Assembly: GCA_039707655.1 (NCBI GenBank) | Contig: CM077667.1 | Coordinates: 541,488,222-541,552,221, forward strand | Origin: Elymus sibiricus | Lineage: Eukaryota > Streptophyta > Magnoliopsida > Poales > Poaceae | DNA length: 64,000 nucleotides | Direction: 5' to 3' | In this document: in pieces, positions 33,932 to 46,434 of the stretch | Layout of the letters: every line of letters starts with the position of its first letter | How positions within the stretch are numbered: position 1 is the stretch's first letter | The notes under the pieces: generated by a model | The model's database searches: none | The model's input: only the letters and a program-made list of their open reading frames with translations | Told to the model about the DNA's origin: nothing | Made by a program: the position numbers and the translations under genes

Positions 33932-35078
33932 TTCCGATCAATCTATCCAAGAGTTCGTACTAAAATAACGTCAAGTTATCCTTTTCGTTCGATCTATCTA
34001 AGAGTTCGTACTAGAATAACACCATATGATACGCATCAACCAACTCTAATGTCACCTAGATACTCCAATTTCACCACAAGTATCCATGAGTTAATTATAC
34101 GATACGCATCAAACAATTTCAGATTCATAATACTCAATCCAACACAAAGAACCTCAAAGAGTGCCCCAAGATTTCTATCGGAGAACGTAGGACAAGAACG
34201 TGCATCAACGCCTATGCATAGATTACCCCAATGTAACCTCGGGAATCTGCAAGTTGAGTACCAAAACATATATCAAGTGAATCAATAGAACACCCCATTG
34301 TCACCACGGGTATCCACATGCAAGACATATATCAAGTGTTCTCAAATCCAATATTCAATCCAACATAACGATATCTCAAAGGGAAAGATTCAATTCATCA
34401 CAACATGATAGCAAGGGAATAACATCATATGATCCGACTATATTAACAAAGCCCGTGATACATCAAAACCGTGACATCTCAAGAAAACGAGAGAGAGAGA
34501 GAGATTGAACACATAGCTACTGGTACATACCCTCAGCCCCGAGGGTGGACTACTCCCTCCTCGTCATGGCCTCCGCCGGGATGATGAAGATGGCCACCAG
34601 AGATGGATTCCCCTCTCCGACAGTTACTGGAATGTCTCCAGATTGGTTTTTTGTCAATACAGAGAGTTGCGGCGGCGGAGCGGAGAGTCTAGGGTTATTT
34701 CTGATGGTTTCTATATTGATAGGATTTTTGGGCATCGGTTTCACACCAAGATGGGCCACGAGGTGGGCACGATACACCAGGGCACGCCGGGAGGGCCTGG
34801 TGGGTTGTGCCCACCTTGTGGCTCGTCTTGCCCTCCCACGAAGCATCTAGTGCCTCTTTTGTTCCAAAAACAATCGTCAAAAAGTTTTGGGCGATTCCGA
34901 GAACTTACATTTTCTACACAAAAACAACACCACGGTAGTTCTGCTGAAAACAGCGTCCGTCCGGGTTAGTTCTAAATAAATCATATAAAGTGCATCAATA
35001 CCATATAAAAGTATTGTAAACATAGGTGAATATAGCAGGAATACTTCATAAATTATCGATACGTTGGAGACGTATCAG
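33932..35078 (-). repeat. Partial LTR of an Athila-like element (E)
   Basis: The right end gatacgttggagacgtatca is the same terminus as the LTR of element D. The body differs clearly from that LTR (only patches such as gattccgagaactt and ggtagttctgct match), so it is a different, related family. CACTA A interrupts it on the left. It contains a short (GA)n run near 34489-34505 and no gene. Confidence 0.75.
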
Positions 35079-35311
35079 ACACACTTATCTACGAGGAAAT
35101 CGGTGAGGCCGATATTATAAATGAACTGATCAAATTCATCCTTAATGCCTGCACCTATCATGAAATCTTCACTTGGCCATCGACATGATTTGGCGTCAGC
35201 CATGACTATTTGGTTATCTCGAGGCTCGATGTAGGCTTGCTGTAACAAGTTCCCATTAGATGACTCACCCGAGGTGAGTCCTCTTTAGGATCTCCTCCTA
35301 AAGAAACTCAT
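35079..35311 (-). pseudogene. Second ORF of element D, truncated
   Basis: From ATG 35311 the frame reads MSFFRRRS, a TAA stop at 35285-35287, then an uninterrupted stretch with SCRWPSEDFMIGAGIKDEF and IGLTDFLVDKC up to the junction with LTR E. I have seen similar sequences in Triticeae retroelement proteins but cannot name the domain. It lies 3' of gag-protease in element orientation. Confidence 0.5.
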
Positions 35312-36090
35312 CTTCCCAAGAACAAATTTCTGAAATTTTTGAGCCATAAATTCATGTCAATAAAACTTTGCAAGATTGATAGCAACTACTCATATGGATG
35401 CCTAGAGGCCACATCAAGCTTTCATATTACTTAGAACTCAAAGAATTCAACATGCAAGCTCATTTTCTGTAGCACCAAGTGCAACACATTATGCAAAATA
35501 GAAACCACTAACACAAAAATTAATTGGAGGAATGGAAGAGTCACGTACCAAGGAACAAGTCCTCAAAACAGTTTTGGAAACGGAGTTCCGAGCAAAGAGA
35601 TTGAAATTTTCACTTTTTGGGTGAAGAACCCAGGACAGAGATGGCTAGATTTTTTTTTGCTGGAGGTAGGAGAGACCGTGGGACGAAGGGATAAGGCAGG
35701 GGGCCCCCGTGGGCCCAACAAGCCATCAAGGCGCGGCCTAGGGGGATGACCTGATGTGTGCTGCCACACAGGTGCAGCTCCCTGCTGTTATTTTTGTGCC
35801 AATATTTTTTATTTATTCTAGAAAAAAGCATGTTGATTTTTTTTGGCGTTCTGAGACTTTTTATTTTCGGGCATTTTTCTTCGCATGGGGAAAAACAAAA
35901 AAACAAAAAACCAAGCTAATTTATTTTATTCAAACTGAAAATAACAGAGGATAAACTTTTGATACAGAGAATAGTGAATACTAAATTCATCAATCAGATG
36001 CCTTCCGGAAAGGATTAATTAATAAGGTTGATCAAGTCTTATTAACAACCGCTTCCGGTTAACATGAAACCGAAGAACTCTCGTATGTCA
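35312..36090. other. Non-coding spacer of element D
   Basis: It lies between gag-protease and the second ORF. A patch at 35690-35760 (gggcccaacaagccatcaag, then gcgcggcctaggggg) resembles a patch of the D LTR near 40200-40245. No gene was recognised. Confidence 0.6.
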
Positions 36091-38793
36091 CTAGGTTAGC
36101 TCAATGGGGATTTGCATATCCCCAACAATAAGATTATAATATCTCTTCTTGACAGTAGGTAGAGGAATTGCAAAGCTTCCAATGATAACCATGGGAGTAG
36201 GCTCAATGACATTAATATCATTAACCAAAGTTTGCTTCTTGAGAAAATGCACGGTATGTTGCTTGCCATTGACGTGAAAGTTAACCTTGCTTTTATTCCT
36301 ATCAATAACATCCCCTGGAGTATTTAAGAATGGTCTACCAAGGATGATCGACATATTGTCGTCCTCGGGCATATCAAGAATAACATAGTCTGTCAAGATA
36401 GCAACATTTGCAACCACAACAGGAACGTCCTCACATATTCCAATAGGTAAAGCGGTGGACTTATCAGCCATTTGGAAAGATATCTCAGTAGGTGTAAGCT
36501 TACTCAAATCAAGTCTTTTACAAAGGGAGAAAGTCATAACACTAACACCGGCTCCTAAATCACATAAAGCAGTTTTAACATAGTTTGTTTTAATGGAGCA
36601 AGGTATTGTGGGTATGCCAGGATCTCCTAGTTTCTTAGGTATTCCTCCATCAAAAGAATAATTAGAAAGCATAGTGGCAATTTCAGTTTCAGGTATCTTT
36701 CTTTTGTTGGTAATAATATCCTTCATATACTTAGCATACGGAGGCAATTTCAATATGTCAGTCAAACGAGTACGCAAAAAGTCGAGTCTAATCATTTCAG
36801 CAAAGCGCTCAAAACCCTCATCATCCTTGTTCTTAGGAGGCTTACGAGGGAATGGCATGGGTTTTTGAACCCATGGCTCTCTTTCCCTTCCATGTTTTCT
36901 AGCAACGAAGTCTCTCTTATCATAGCGTTTAATTTTAGGAGGTGGGTTATCAAGATCCTCAGCGGGTTGTATTTCTTCTTCATCATCATGTTCTTTATTA
37001 CTATCTGGTGGATCATCTACTTGCACATTACTATCCTCCTTTTCATTATCACTAGGTGCATGTTCACTACCATATTGTGTGTCAGCATCAGAAATAGAAA
37101 GATCATTATGTTTCTCTGTAGGTGTTTCTATAACAGGTTCACTAGAAGCATGCATGTTCCTATCATTTTTCGTCTTCTTTTTCTTATTAGAGGAACTAGG
37201 TGCATCAACATTAATTTTTTGGAAATCCTGTTCTATTCTTTTAGGATGACCTTCTAGGTAGAGATGTTCTTGGGTCATATGACCTCCCCTAGTCATTACT
37301 CTAACAGCATGATCATTCATATTATTATTTATTTCAGCAAGCAAATCATTTTGTGACTTAGCAACTTGGTCTAGTTGGGTGTGGACCATAGAAGCATGTT
37401 TACATAGACCTTTTACATCATTAGCAGTTCTACACATCAAGTCACTTAAACGGTCTATCATCATAGTATTACGTCTCAATTGATCTTTAACATAATTGTT
37501 GAAGTGTTCTTGCTTGACAACATAATTATCATATTCATCCATGCATTGTTCAAGAGTCTTATTGTAAGGTATATCATTTTCCGTAAAGGAGCAGAGAGAG
37601 TTTACCTCAAGTCCATGTATTTTTTCAATAGGTGGTAATTTCTTGATCTCCTCAATTTTAATACCTTTCTCCTTCATAGATCTTTTGGCTTCTTGCATAT
37701 TTTCAGGGTTGAGGAATAGAATACCTCTCTTCTTTTGAATAGGTTCTAGAGGTGGTTCAGGAAGTGTCCAATCATTGGCATTTTGCAATATGTTATTGAA
37801 TAATTCTTTAGCTTGGCGGACAGTTCTTTCCCTTAAAACACAACCATCACAACTATCTAGGAAGTTCCTAGAAGCATCTGTTAGTCCATTATAAAAGATA
37901 TCGAGAATTTCATTTTTCTTAAGAGGACAATCAGGTAAAGCTCTAAGTAACCGGAGAAGCCTCCCCCAAGCTTGAGGAAGATTCTCTTCTTCAATTTGCA
38001 CAAAGTTAAATATTTCCTATAAGGCAGCTTGTTTCTTATGAGCATGAAAATGTTTTGCAGAGAAATAATGAAGCATATCCTGGGGACTACGCATACAACC
38101 AGGAGCAAGAGAAAGAAACCATTCATTTGCCTTGCCTTTTAGCGAGAAACGAAAAACCCTAAGGATATAATAGTAGCCTATCTTTTCATCATTGGTAAAC
38201 AGAGCAGCAATATCATTCAGTTTCATAAGATGTTGGACGACAGTTTCATTTTCATAACCATGGAAAGGATCAGATTCTACTGTCGGAATTAACTCAGGGT
38301 TAACAGAGAATTCATAATCCTTATCAGTAACAAATATAGTTGAAGTAGCAAATTTAGGAACATATTTCATTTTCTCCATCATAGATTTTTCTTTCAGTAT
38401 GCATACTATTTTTTTCAAGTCATCTCTATTTTCACAAGCAAAGAAATCACTACATGTTTCCTTATACATGAAATAACCTTCAGGCACATGAGGAAATTCA
38501 TATCTAATAGGAGAGTGAGGTGTAACAGGTGATTCAAAGTCCTCATTAGTTTCTACATTTTCTAGTTCTCTAGCTTTAGCAAGATGAGCATCAAGTAATT
38601 CATTCAGTGGCACATTTACAGTTTCAACATGTGTAGCAATAGTATCATCATAAATTTCAGAGGTAGCATCATGAAGTTCATGTGACATTTCAGGACGATC
38701 AAGAGGTGGTGGTGTAACATGCTGATTCAAAACAGTAGGTGAATCAAAAATAGAGGGGACGATCTTAGTTCGAGTATCTTTCAGATTCTTCAT
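36091..38793 (-). pseudogene. Element D gag-protease
   Basis: The frame starts at ATG 38793 (MKNLKDTRTKIVPS) and runs about 900 codons to TAG 36091-36093, with one internal TAG at 38014-38016. The gag part has FRFSLKGKANEWFLSLAPG and LPQAWGRLLRLLRALPDCPL, typical of Athila-type gag. The C-terminal third has the protease motif CDLGAGVSVM and the second motif IILGRPFLNTPGDVID. The normal active-site motif is DLGAS, so Ser is Gly here. The internal stop and the missing pol suggest a non-autonomous or dead copy. Confidence 0.88.
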
Positions 38794-38840
38794 AGTAGCA
38801 ATTGGATATCTTCAAGTTAACACAATAAATAGAGCTATGC

Positions 38841-38858
38841 TCCCCGGCAACGGTGCCA
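38841..38858 (-). other. Primer-binding site of element D, tRNA-Asp type
   Basis: The minus strand reads tggcaccgttgccgggga, which differs by one base from the tRNA-Asp site tggcgccgttgccgggga of Athila-type elements. It is 11 bp from the LTR end. Confidence 0.85.
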
Positions 38859-38869
38859 GAAAAATGTCT

Positions 38870-40495
38870 TGATAACCCACAAGTATAGGGGATCACGACA
38901 GTCTTCACGGGTAGTATTTCATCCTAATTTATTGATTCGATACAAGGGGAGCCAAAGAATATTTATTGGCCTTGACAGTTGAGTTGTCAATTCAACCGCA
39001 CCTGGGATATCACTCTCTGCAGCAAAGGTTTAGTAGGATGACAAATAGTAGTAGCAAAGTAATAGTAGTAGTAACAGCAACAATTTTGTAGCAGTTGTGA
39101 CAGTCGCAATAGCAATAGTAACTTATCAAGATTAGGGATGGCAATTGGTAGGGTATGGGCGGGTATAACTTTTTTCTGCCCAAACCCATACCATAAAAAC
39201 TTTCTGTACCCACCCATTTCAATACCCATGGGCATAAATTGGCACCCATGCCCATACCCATCGGGTATCCTATACCTAATGGATATCCGGTGGGTAAAAT
39301 ATATAGCATTTTTTAAAGATATAGAAATGGCTTTGAAATTCAAGTGATGATGGGCAGGTCGTATATCACTGACACAACCTAGGCACGTGGATAAGTGATG
39401 GATAATGATTTACATGACATTGATCATATAACAGTTACACACTAGGGCAACACAGAACTAGCTCCAATTCATCAATGTAATGTAGGCATGTATTCCGTAT
39501 ATAGTCATATATGCTTGCGATAAGAACTTGCATGACATCTTTTTTCCTACCCTCCCGTGGCAACGGGGTCCTATTGGAAACTAAGGGATATTAAGGCCTC
39601 ATTTTAATAGAGAACCGAAACAAAGCATTAACACATGGTGAATACATGAACTCCTCAAACTACGGCAATCACCGAAAAGAATCCCAATTATTGTCACCTT
39701 GGGGTACGCGGATCAAAACAGGTAATAGGTGCATACAACTTGCAAGATAGGATCGAAATCACTCTTATATTCATGAAAACATAATAGGTTCAGATCTTAA
39801 ATCGTGGCACTCGGGCCCTAGTGACAAGCATTAAGCATAGCAAAGTCATAGCAACATCAATCTCAGAACATAGTGGATACTAGGGATCAAGCCCTACCAA
39901 ACTTAACTCGATTACATGATCAATCTCATCCAATCCCACCACCGTCCAGCAAGCCTACAGAGGAATTACTCACTCCCGGTGGTGAGCATCTTGGCGGTGT
40001 TGATGGAGAAGGGTTGGTGATGATGACGGCGATGATTTAACCTCTCCGGAGCCCCAAACGGACTGTAGATCAGCCCTCCCGAGGAAGAACAGGAGGTGGC
40101 GGCGACTCCGTCTCATGAAACGTGATGAAAACTTCTCTCTGATTTTTTCTCTGAAGATGTGATTTTATAAGACTGGAATTAGGGTCGAAGGAGCCATGAG
40201 GGCCCCACAAGGCATCAGGGCGCGGCCTAGGAGGGGGGTCGCGCCTTGATGTGTGGTGGCCCCCTGGCACACCCCCTCCGGCAGGTCTTCGCTCCATAAT
40301 TCATTATAATTCTCAAAAATTATTCACAAAAAGTATCGTCCGATTCCGAGAACTTTTATTTCTGCAAAAAATAACACCAAGGTAGTTCTGCTAAAAACAA
40401 CATCATCCCGGGTTAGTTTCATTCAAATCTTGCAAATTAGAGGTCAAAACCAGAGCAAAAGTTTTTTGAAAATTCGATACGTTGGAGACGTATCA
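38870..40495 (-). repeat. 5' LTR of element D (1626 bp)
   Basis: It starts tgataacccacaag and ends ggagacgtatca on the plus strand. It holds the GGGTA-rich segment at 39133-39345, which may be an insertion. No gene. Confidence 0.88.
39133..39345. mobile_element. Possible small insertion with GGGTA/TACCC-rich sequence
   Basis: The segment starts tagggatggcaattgg, which resembles hAT-type termini, and is full of gggtatgggc and cccatgggc motifs unlike the rest of the LTR. No matching right terminus or clean 8-bp duplication was found, so it may be a truncated hAT fragment or simple-sequence growth. Confidence 0.3.
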
Positions 40496-40541
40496 GCGGG
40501 GAAGAAGGACTTCCCACAAGTAATGCTCTCGTCGATCCAAA

Positions 40542-40830
40542 CACTAGTAGAAAATAGGGCATCAGTCCCGGTTCCAGAGGGCCTTTAGTCCCGGTTCTGC
40601 AACCGGGACAAAACGATCGGGACTAATGCCCATCACTTTTAGTCCCGGTTGGCTTACAAACCGGGACTAAGGGAGCTCCACGTGGCCGCCGTGGGGTGCC
40701 CAGGCAGGAGGACCTTTAGTCCCGGTTGGTAACACCGACCGGGACTAAGGGAGCTCCACGTGGCCGCCGTGGGGTGCCCAGGCAGGAGGACCTTTATTCC
40801 CGGTTGGTAACACCGACCGGGACTAAAAGG
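40542..40830. repeat. Left terminus and subterminal repeats of CACTA B
   Basis: The terminus is followed by palindromes combining tttagtcccggtt and aaccgggacta. A roughly 107-bp unit containing gagctccacgtggccgccg occurs twice in tandem (about 40637-40850), ending in cctttagtcccgg or cctttattcccgg. Confidence 0.9.
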
Positions 40831-41323
40831 CAGCCACGCATCAGCCCCTGCCAGGCACTGGGGTTTTTTTTTGAAAGGAGGGGTTTAGGGGTTTTGGAGG
40901 GTTTAGGGGTTTCATATTGTGTTTCCCCTTTTCTTTTTGTGTTTACTATTTTTATTTTATGCTTTTCATTCAACTCGATGCTAGCTACTACATATAGCAA
41001 TGAAGGAACCATTACACAACATCGTCATGATCAATATATAGAGAGAAGTGACCTCTCTTTCTCCGTGCTTGGTCGAACAATGCAACAAGTTTTCGTAAAT
41101 CTATTCGATCCTATTACATATAGTATACGTTCATGCATATATACAATATAACATCTCTTACGATCCTTTACCAAGATCGCATTTCATATCCCGATGGCAT
41201 TCTACGTCTTTAGGTATGGCATGCTCAACAAAGAATCCTGCCAATTCCTCTTGAATTGCACATATGCGATCAGTTGGTAGGAGTTCGTCCCGCTTCCGCC
41301 AGATCTAATTTAAAGAAGGGGGT

Positions 41324-41325
<2 letters not shown>

Positions 41326-41385
<60 letters not shown>
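41326..41385. repeat. (TA)n microsatellite
   Basis: About 30 TA units, just downstream of the Ulp1-type exon of the second gene. Confidence 0.97.
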
Positions 41386-41388
<3 letters not shown>

Positions 41389-44300
41389 TGAATGAAACTC
41401 AACACAATTGATGGTAATAAAATTAAAATGTGAATATTGTTTACGTACTTCAAATTGTTTTGGAGATATGCCCCGCTCAGAGGTCGAGTGGCGAATGAAC
41501 TCGCAAACGTAGTATGCACATAAATTAGTGCCGGATGCCAGCCCCAAGCACTTTACGAGAATAGAGTTCAATCAAAATTGTAATCAAGCATGATAATGGT
41601 ACTGAACTAGAATCAATGAGAGACGATGTGCGGTACTAGCTAGTAACTAGTACTTACTTTGGGGTGTGAAAATCGCAGCTCATTTCTCCATTCACCCCTA
41701 GCCTTGTGGGTGAACTTCTTCCAAACCCTGCACGGCAAAGAAAATGATTACTTGATGTCAGGAAATGAACGAATGTTGCCGATATGGTGCGATAATGATT
41801 TAATGTACTTCTGAAGTATTTCACTCATGTTCGTCCACTCCTTAGGATCTTTACGTCTCGAGTCCAAGACAAGTACTACTCCCTCGTCAGGCCGAATGGC
41901 TAGCAGAATAAAGTGGAAACTGCGCACATGCATAACTCATCAATTACAATTAACCTCGAGTAAGCGAAACAGAATGTTCACATACAAGACAGTAACACTC
42001 ACTGGAAGTTGTAAGGAAATAGTATTTCCCTTCTGTCTTGTTGTCCAAGTAACGCCCGTAGCAATTTTTGCTCTATTTCATGGGGGTTGTGTTTTAACGT
42101 ATGTTCGTTTATGGTATTTGGGTTAATGAACCCAATGTCATAGATTTGTCGTTTTCTGCATTCGATGATCTTCAATCTGCATATAATATAGTGTGAGGAT
42201 AATTATACATGCAATGAACGAGCTGAGCTAAGACTTTACAGAAAAAATACTTACAGACAATAAGAACTGACGATAGTTTTGTCGAGGTCCTTTTGATTGT
42301 ATAACTGAAAAAATTCATCAAATTCAACGAACAACTCCTGGACTCCATTGAAGAAGTGCTCATCTTTAATTCCCACGAACATATTGCCGGTCCCGTCCTT
42401 GCAGGCTTCCAAGTACCATTCATGCAATTGTCGCATCCTCGTTGGTAGACCCTTGAGCTCCTAACGTCTGACGAGAGGCTTCCCGTGCTCGTATCTTAAG
42501 GATGGTACTACCTCGGCCTTTTCGAACTATACCGAATCGGGCAAGTAATCACCAAGAGTGATAGCAAGACCACCGGCCGCTATCTCCGGATCATTAGCGA
42601 TATCGGTAAACACCTTGAGCGGGGGGCACGATTGGTATTCTTGTTCGCCGAGCTGGGGAATTCTTTTCCCACTTCTTGCACCACTGGTACTTAAGCTTCC
42701 CGACCGCTTCATTTGACCAAATGTCTTTTGAATACAGCGGTCATAGTTTGATTGCAGCGGAGGCAGTGGTGGTCTCCTAAGGGCATCCAGAGTTCGCTGC
42801 GCTTTCACCGGATCTACTCTCTCCTTTGGAGGTGGACGTTTCGGGGCAAGCTGGCGTCTCACTTCTTCAGCCACGATCTCGTTGAGTTCCTCCTCAGTCC
42901 TCTCGTAGGGTAACTTGGGACGAGCCTTGAGGCTTGGGTCAGCTCTGAATTTCCTCCATGTTGTATTGCTGCTAGCTGCCGGAGCGGCGGCGGCTCTCTT
43001 CCGCCGTTGCTGAGGAGGCGGAGGAGGCGGAGTCCGCTCACGCGGTGGAGACAGCTGAGGTAGAGGAGGATTCTGCTGAGGGGCCTCCTCCGTCGGAGTC
43101 CGCTGACGCGGCGGAGTCCACTGAGGCGGCGGAGTCGACTGATGCACCGGAGATGGTTGATGCACTGGAGACGGCTGACGCACCGAAGACGGTTGACGCG
43201 CCGGAGACGACTCAGGCAGCGGAGACAACTGATGCACCGGAGACGGCTGATGCACCGGAGATGACTCAGGCACCGGGGCCTCCTCCGCCTGAGTCTGATG
43301 AGGCGACGTCCAGTTTGGAAGCAGGATGTTTTCCTTTCTCCATAGATAGGTAATCCTTTAGACATTTTCAAGAAGAGTCTCCCCTTTACCTATAGCGTAC
43401 TCAACCTCCAGCCCCTCAAATCCGTCCATTATTTCATCCACCCCGACAATAGCAAAGCTAGCTGGAACCGGAGTGAAATGGAAAGTTGCATCAGGTCGAG
43501 GAGGCAAGACATAGCCGACCGCCGCCTTCAAGGTCAGGTTATGGCATTTCGCCATTAGCACACAATGTTCATTATCTGTGATACCATCCACGGGGTAGCG
43601 AGGAGCCGTGCTATCAGGCTGAACGAGCTCCGTGGAAGCCACGCTGCTTCTCCGCTGAGATGGTGGGGTAGCATCATGGGTAGTATCCAATGAAGGATCT
43701 TCGTGCCGCTGAGATGGTGGGCCGATAGCCCGCTGGCTCTCAACTACCTCTAGTTTCGCTAATCTTTCGTTGATCTTCTGCATTTCGCTTGCTTCCTCTT
43801 TATTCTTTCTCTGTCGGCTTCTATAACCAGTGCTGTCGGGAAACCCATGCACCCACGGAACGGAGCCTGATGTGCCTCGTGTTCGTCCAGGGTGTTTAGG
43901 ATTCCCGAGGGCCATCGACAGCTCTTCCTTCTCTCTGTCGGGAACGAACCTCCCTTCCAGCGCTTTCTTGATTGCTTCCTCAAGCCTTGTGACAAGTGTT
44001 TGAAGTTTAGCGTTCGTCCAGACACACTTCCCTGATTCTGGGTCCAAAGTTCCCCCAACCCTGAAGAACCAAATCCTTGTCCGATCTGGCCAGTGCAATG
44101 TCGCTGGTTGGACATTTTTAGCAAGCAGGTCTTGCTCAGCTTTGTCCCACGTAGGCCGGGCTTTGCTGTAGCCACCTGAGCCCGTAACATGGTGATACTG
44201 CTTCTTTGCAGCATTTTGCTTATTTATATGTGACCTTTGCTTGTCCTTCTCCAATTTCTTGTAGGCCACAAATGCGGGCCAGTGATATTTTATCTTCAAG

Positions 44301-44797
44301 TATTGGCCTTCGAATTCTGGAGGCTCGTCTTTCTCGACAAACTTTTTGTTCAATAGTTTCTTCTAGTTCTTGAATAGTTCTGCCATTTTCTTAAGAGCAA
44401 ATGCCTTGACCTTTCGCTGTATAACTGGGTTATTCGGATCCTCCTCTGGCGGTAGGCTGAAATTTCTCAACAGCGAGTTCCAAAGATCATCTTTCAGTCT
44501 ATCGTGGACATAAGGAACTTTAGGGTCCTTCTTCTTATTCCATTCTTGGAATCTGATCTGGACGCTGTCCCTAACAATAACTCTGCACTGATGTATAAAT
44601 TTGACCTTGGTCCGCTTGGGAGCAATCGGTTGGCCTTATAGAGAGACTTCTTCGATCGTGAACCTTTTATCCGGGTCCAACCTTTTCTTCGGGCCTCGTC
44701 TCCTTACCGAAGTTTGGCTCGATCCGGAGGGCTAAAAGAAGAAACAAGCTTTAATATATGTACATACAAAACAATTAATACATCTAGTCAGCAGAGG

Positions 44798-44801
<4 letters not shown>

Positions 44802-44836
<35 letters not shown>
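44802..44836. repeat. (TA)n at the intron 1 donor of the CACTA B second gene
   Basis: About 17 TA units starting at the splice donor, against about 25 in copy A. Confidence 0.95.
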
Positions 44837-44841
<5 letters not shown>

Positions 44842-45080
44842 CGCTGGACTTTGAAACAGTTAAGGCTCCCTTGTCCATTCGATCACCGGAGCCATCATGA
44901 TCTCCTTCCTCCTCCATTCCATCACCAGAGCCGTAATGATCTCCTTCCTCCTCCATTGGATCACCGGAGCCATCATCCTCTCTTCTTTTTTTGAGCCACG
45001 ACAAGATATTACCATCACCTCCGTCGCGGATTATATCCCCCAACAACTCTTCTTTTTCTAAGTCTCTATGATCCATAGTT

Positions 45081-46434
45081 TCCGCACATAAAGCATTGAC
45101 ACTTCAAACTAGCTATCACATAAAGCAAAAAAGAAGTATATTTGTCACCAAAATACAACACTTGACAGAGTTTCCTCTATTTAAAAAATAGTTCTCTGTT
45201 TTCAAAAATCATTCGCTCCATATAGAAACTTGCGGACCCCCCCCCCCCCTCATGTCGAAGTTATCGGGGATATGTTGAATTCCCGAGAGAGTTAGGGGTG
45301 TTCTAATGCGGCACTACACGATATAGGTGAAGGGGGATAACATCCGGGAATGTTTTCCCGAAGTCTGCATTTTCGGACAGATGAAACGGAGGCGGAATGT
45401 TCCAGGTTCGGTATGCTAGCTGCTTGTGACAGACGAATGGAGGGCATATTCGGATTCGTCATATTTTTCTGATCGATTTTCTTATATAAAGAGCTTCATG
45501 GACTGAGATCCAGTGACTTGCCTCTAGCAAGTCACGTTGTAACTGGCTCCCCCTCATCTGCCGTTGAAACAACATCTTTGTTGCCGACTGCTCGTGAAAT
45601 ACAATATGATAAAGACGGCGACACTCGGTAAAGACAGATTTTAAGCACTGTTCTCACTAAGCCTCTCTCCGATCCAAATTTCATTGTGGTTACGTCCCTC
45701 TCCAACCAACAAGTTACGGCCTCATCTTGTAATTTGAAATCCTTGCGGTTAATCTGTATATGTTAGCACTCCACACCAAAAAACATATATACACAAAACT
45801 CTTATTTTATTATTAGTACCGAAAACTACTACTTCCATTTTTGTTAAATTAAATATTATTTAATCAGTTTATCTCTAGTTTTGTGGTACTTTTCTTAAAA
45901 AAGAAGGTTGAAACCTCTGGTCTCTGCATCAATCCATCCATCTATACATACATGGGGGCAGGGGCATCAATCCACACCAAATAATTCAATAAATGTCTAG
46001 GAGGGGCTCACTGGGGGCAGGGGGATCAATCCATCCATCTATACATACATACATACATGGAGAAAAAAATCATATATACATATGAACATATGAACATTTT
46101 CTATATACATACGAACGTTTTCTATATACATCAATCCATCCATCCATAAGCAGGAGGGGCTCACTGGGGGCAGGGGCCGGCGCGGGAACCGGCGATGGCG
46201 ACGTCGGGGCCGGCAGGGGCGCGGCGACGGCAACGGGGCAGGGGCGTGGTGACGGCGACGGTGGGGCAGGGCGAGGCGACGGCAGGGCAGGGACTCGGGG
46301 ACGACAGGGCGTCGGCGAGGGGCGTCGGCGAGGGCTAAATCCGGCAGCCTGGCGGCGTCGAGGTGGTCGTCGGCACCGTCAGGGGAGAGGGAAAGAAACT
46401 GATGGATGGAGGACAAGAAACTGCCAAGTCCCGC
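45081..46434 (-). other. Leader of the CACTA B second gene
   Basis: It lies between the TATA box at 46435 and ATG 45076. An open minus-strand frame of 125 codons at 46416-46039 starts 20 bp below the TATA box and is Arg/Pro-rich (MSSIHQFLSLSPDGADD); it could be a first exon or only GC-rich leader. 45780-46140 holds AT-rich sequence and catccatc/atacatac simple repeats. The same block is repeated at 50869-52221. Confidence 0.5.

Larger units (their letters stand above)
35079..40495 (-). mobile_element. Athila-like Gypsy element D, 3' part lost
   Basis: The 5' LTR is at 38870-40495, the primer-binding site at 38841-38858 matches tRNA-Asp as in Athila-type elements, and a long gag-protease frame follows on the minus strand. 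No reverse transcriptase or integrase was found. Leftward it reaches a second ORF that is cut at 35079 by LTR E. The 5 bp after the LTR are gcggg (40496-40500), one half of the TSD; the other half is outside the window. The LTR start tgataacccacaag is like wheat Sabrina-type LTRs as I remember them. Confidence 0.82.
41163..45076 (-). pseudogene. CACTA B second gene: Transposase_24-type plus Ulp1-type protease
   Basis: Exon 1 runs from ATG 45076 (MDHRDLEKEELLGD) to 44838; intron 44732-44837 has GT/AG ends and a (TA)n run. From 44731 come LDPDKRFTIEEVSL and, at 44353-43358, a segment with KARPTWDKAEQDLLAKN and a coiled coil (KINERLAKLEVVESQ), which is the Transposase_24 pattern. A proline-rich repeat region follows (43273-42527). 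Exons near 42436-42251, 41924-41748 and 41571-41440 carry VEFDEFFQLYNQKDLDKT, HFILLAIRPDEG with VLVLDSRRKD, and TNLCAYYVCEFIR. These give the His, Asp and Cys of a Ulp1 (C48) peptidase. The Cys context differs from the LCGYYVCE I would expect. Stops at 44636-44638, 44363-44365 and others inactivate it. Confidence 0.8.

Noticed and set aside
33932..40495. One LTR element with LTRs at 33932-35078 and 38870-40495
   Set aside because: The LTR bodies differ too much, no polypurine tract lies at 35079, and an ORF is cut there.
43045..43353. Plus-strand acidic repeat frame (ETADAPETADA-like)
   Set aside because: It is the antisense reading of the proline-rich repeat of the second CACTA gene.
42859..43371. 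Cys/Arg-rich repeat frame overlapping the second CACTA gene
   Set aside because: It is the shifted reading of the proline-rich repeat at 42527-43273, which lies in the expected frame and context.
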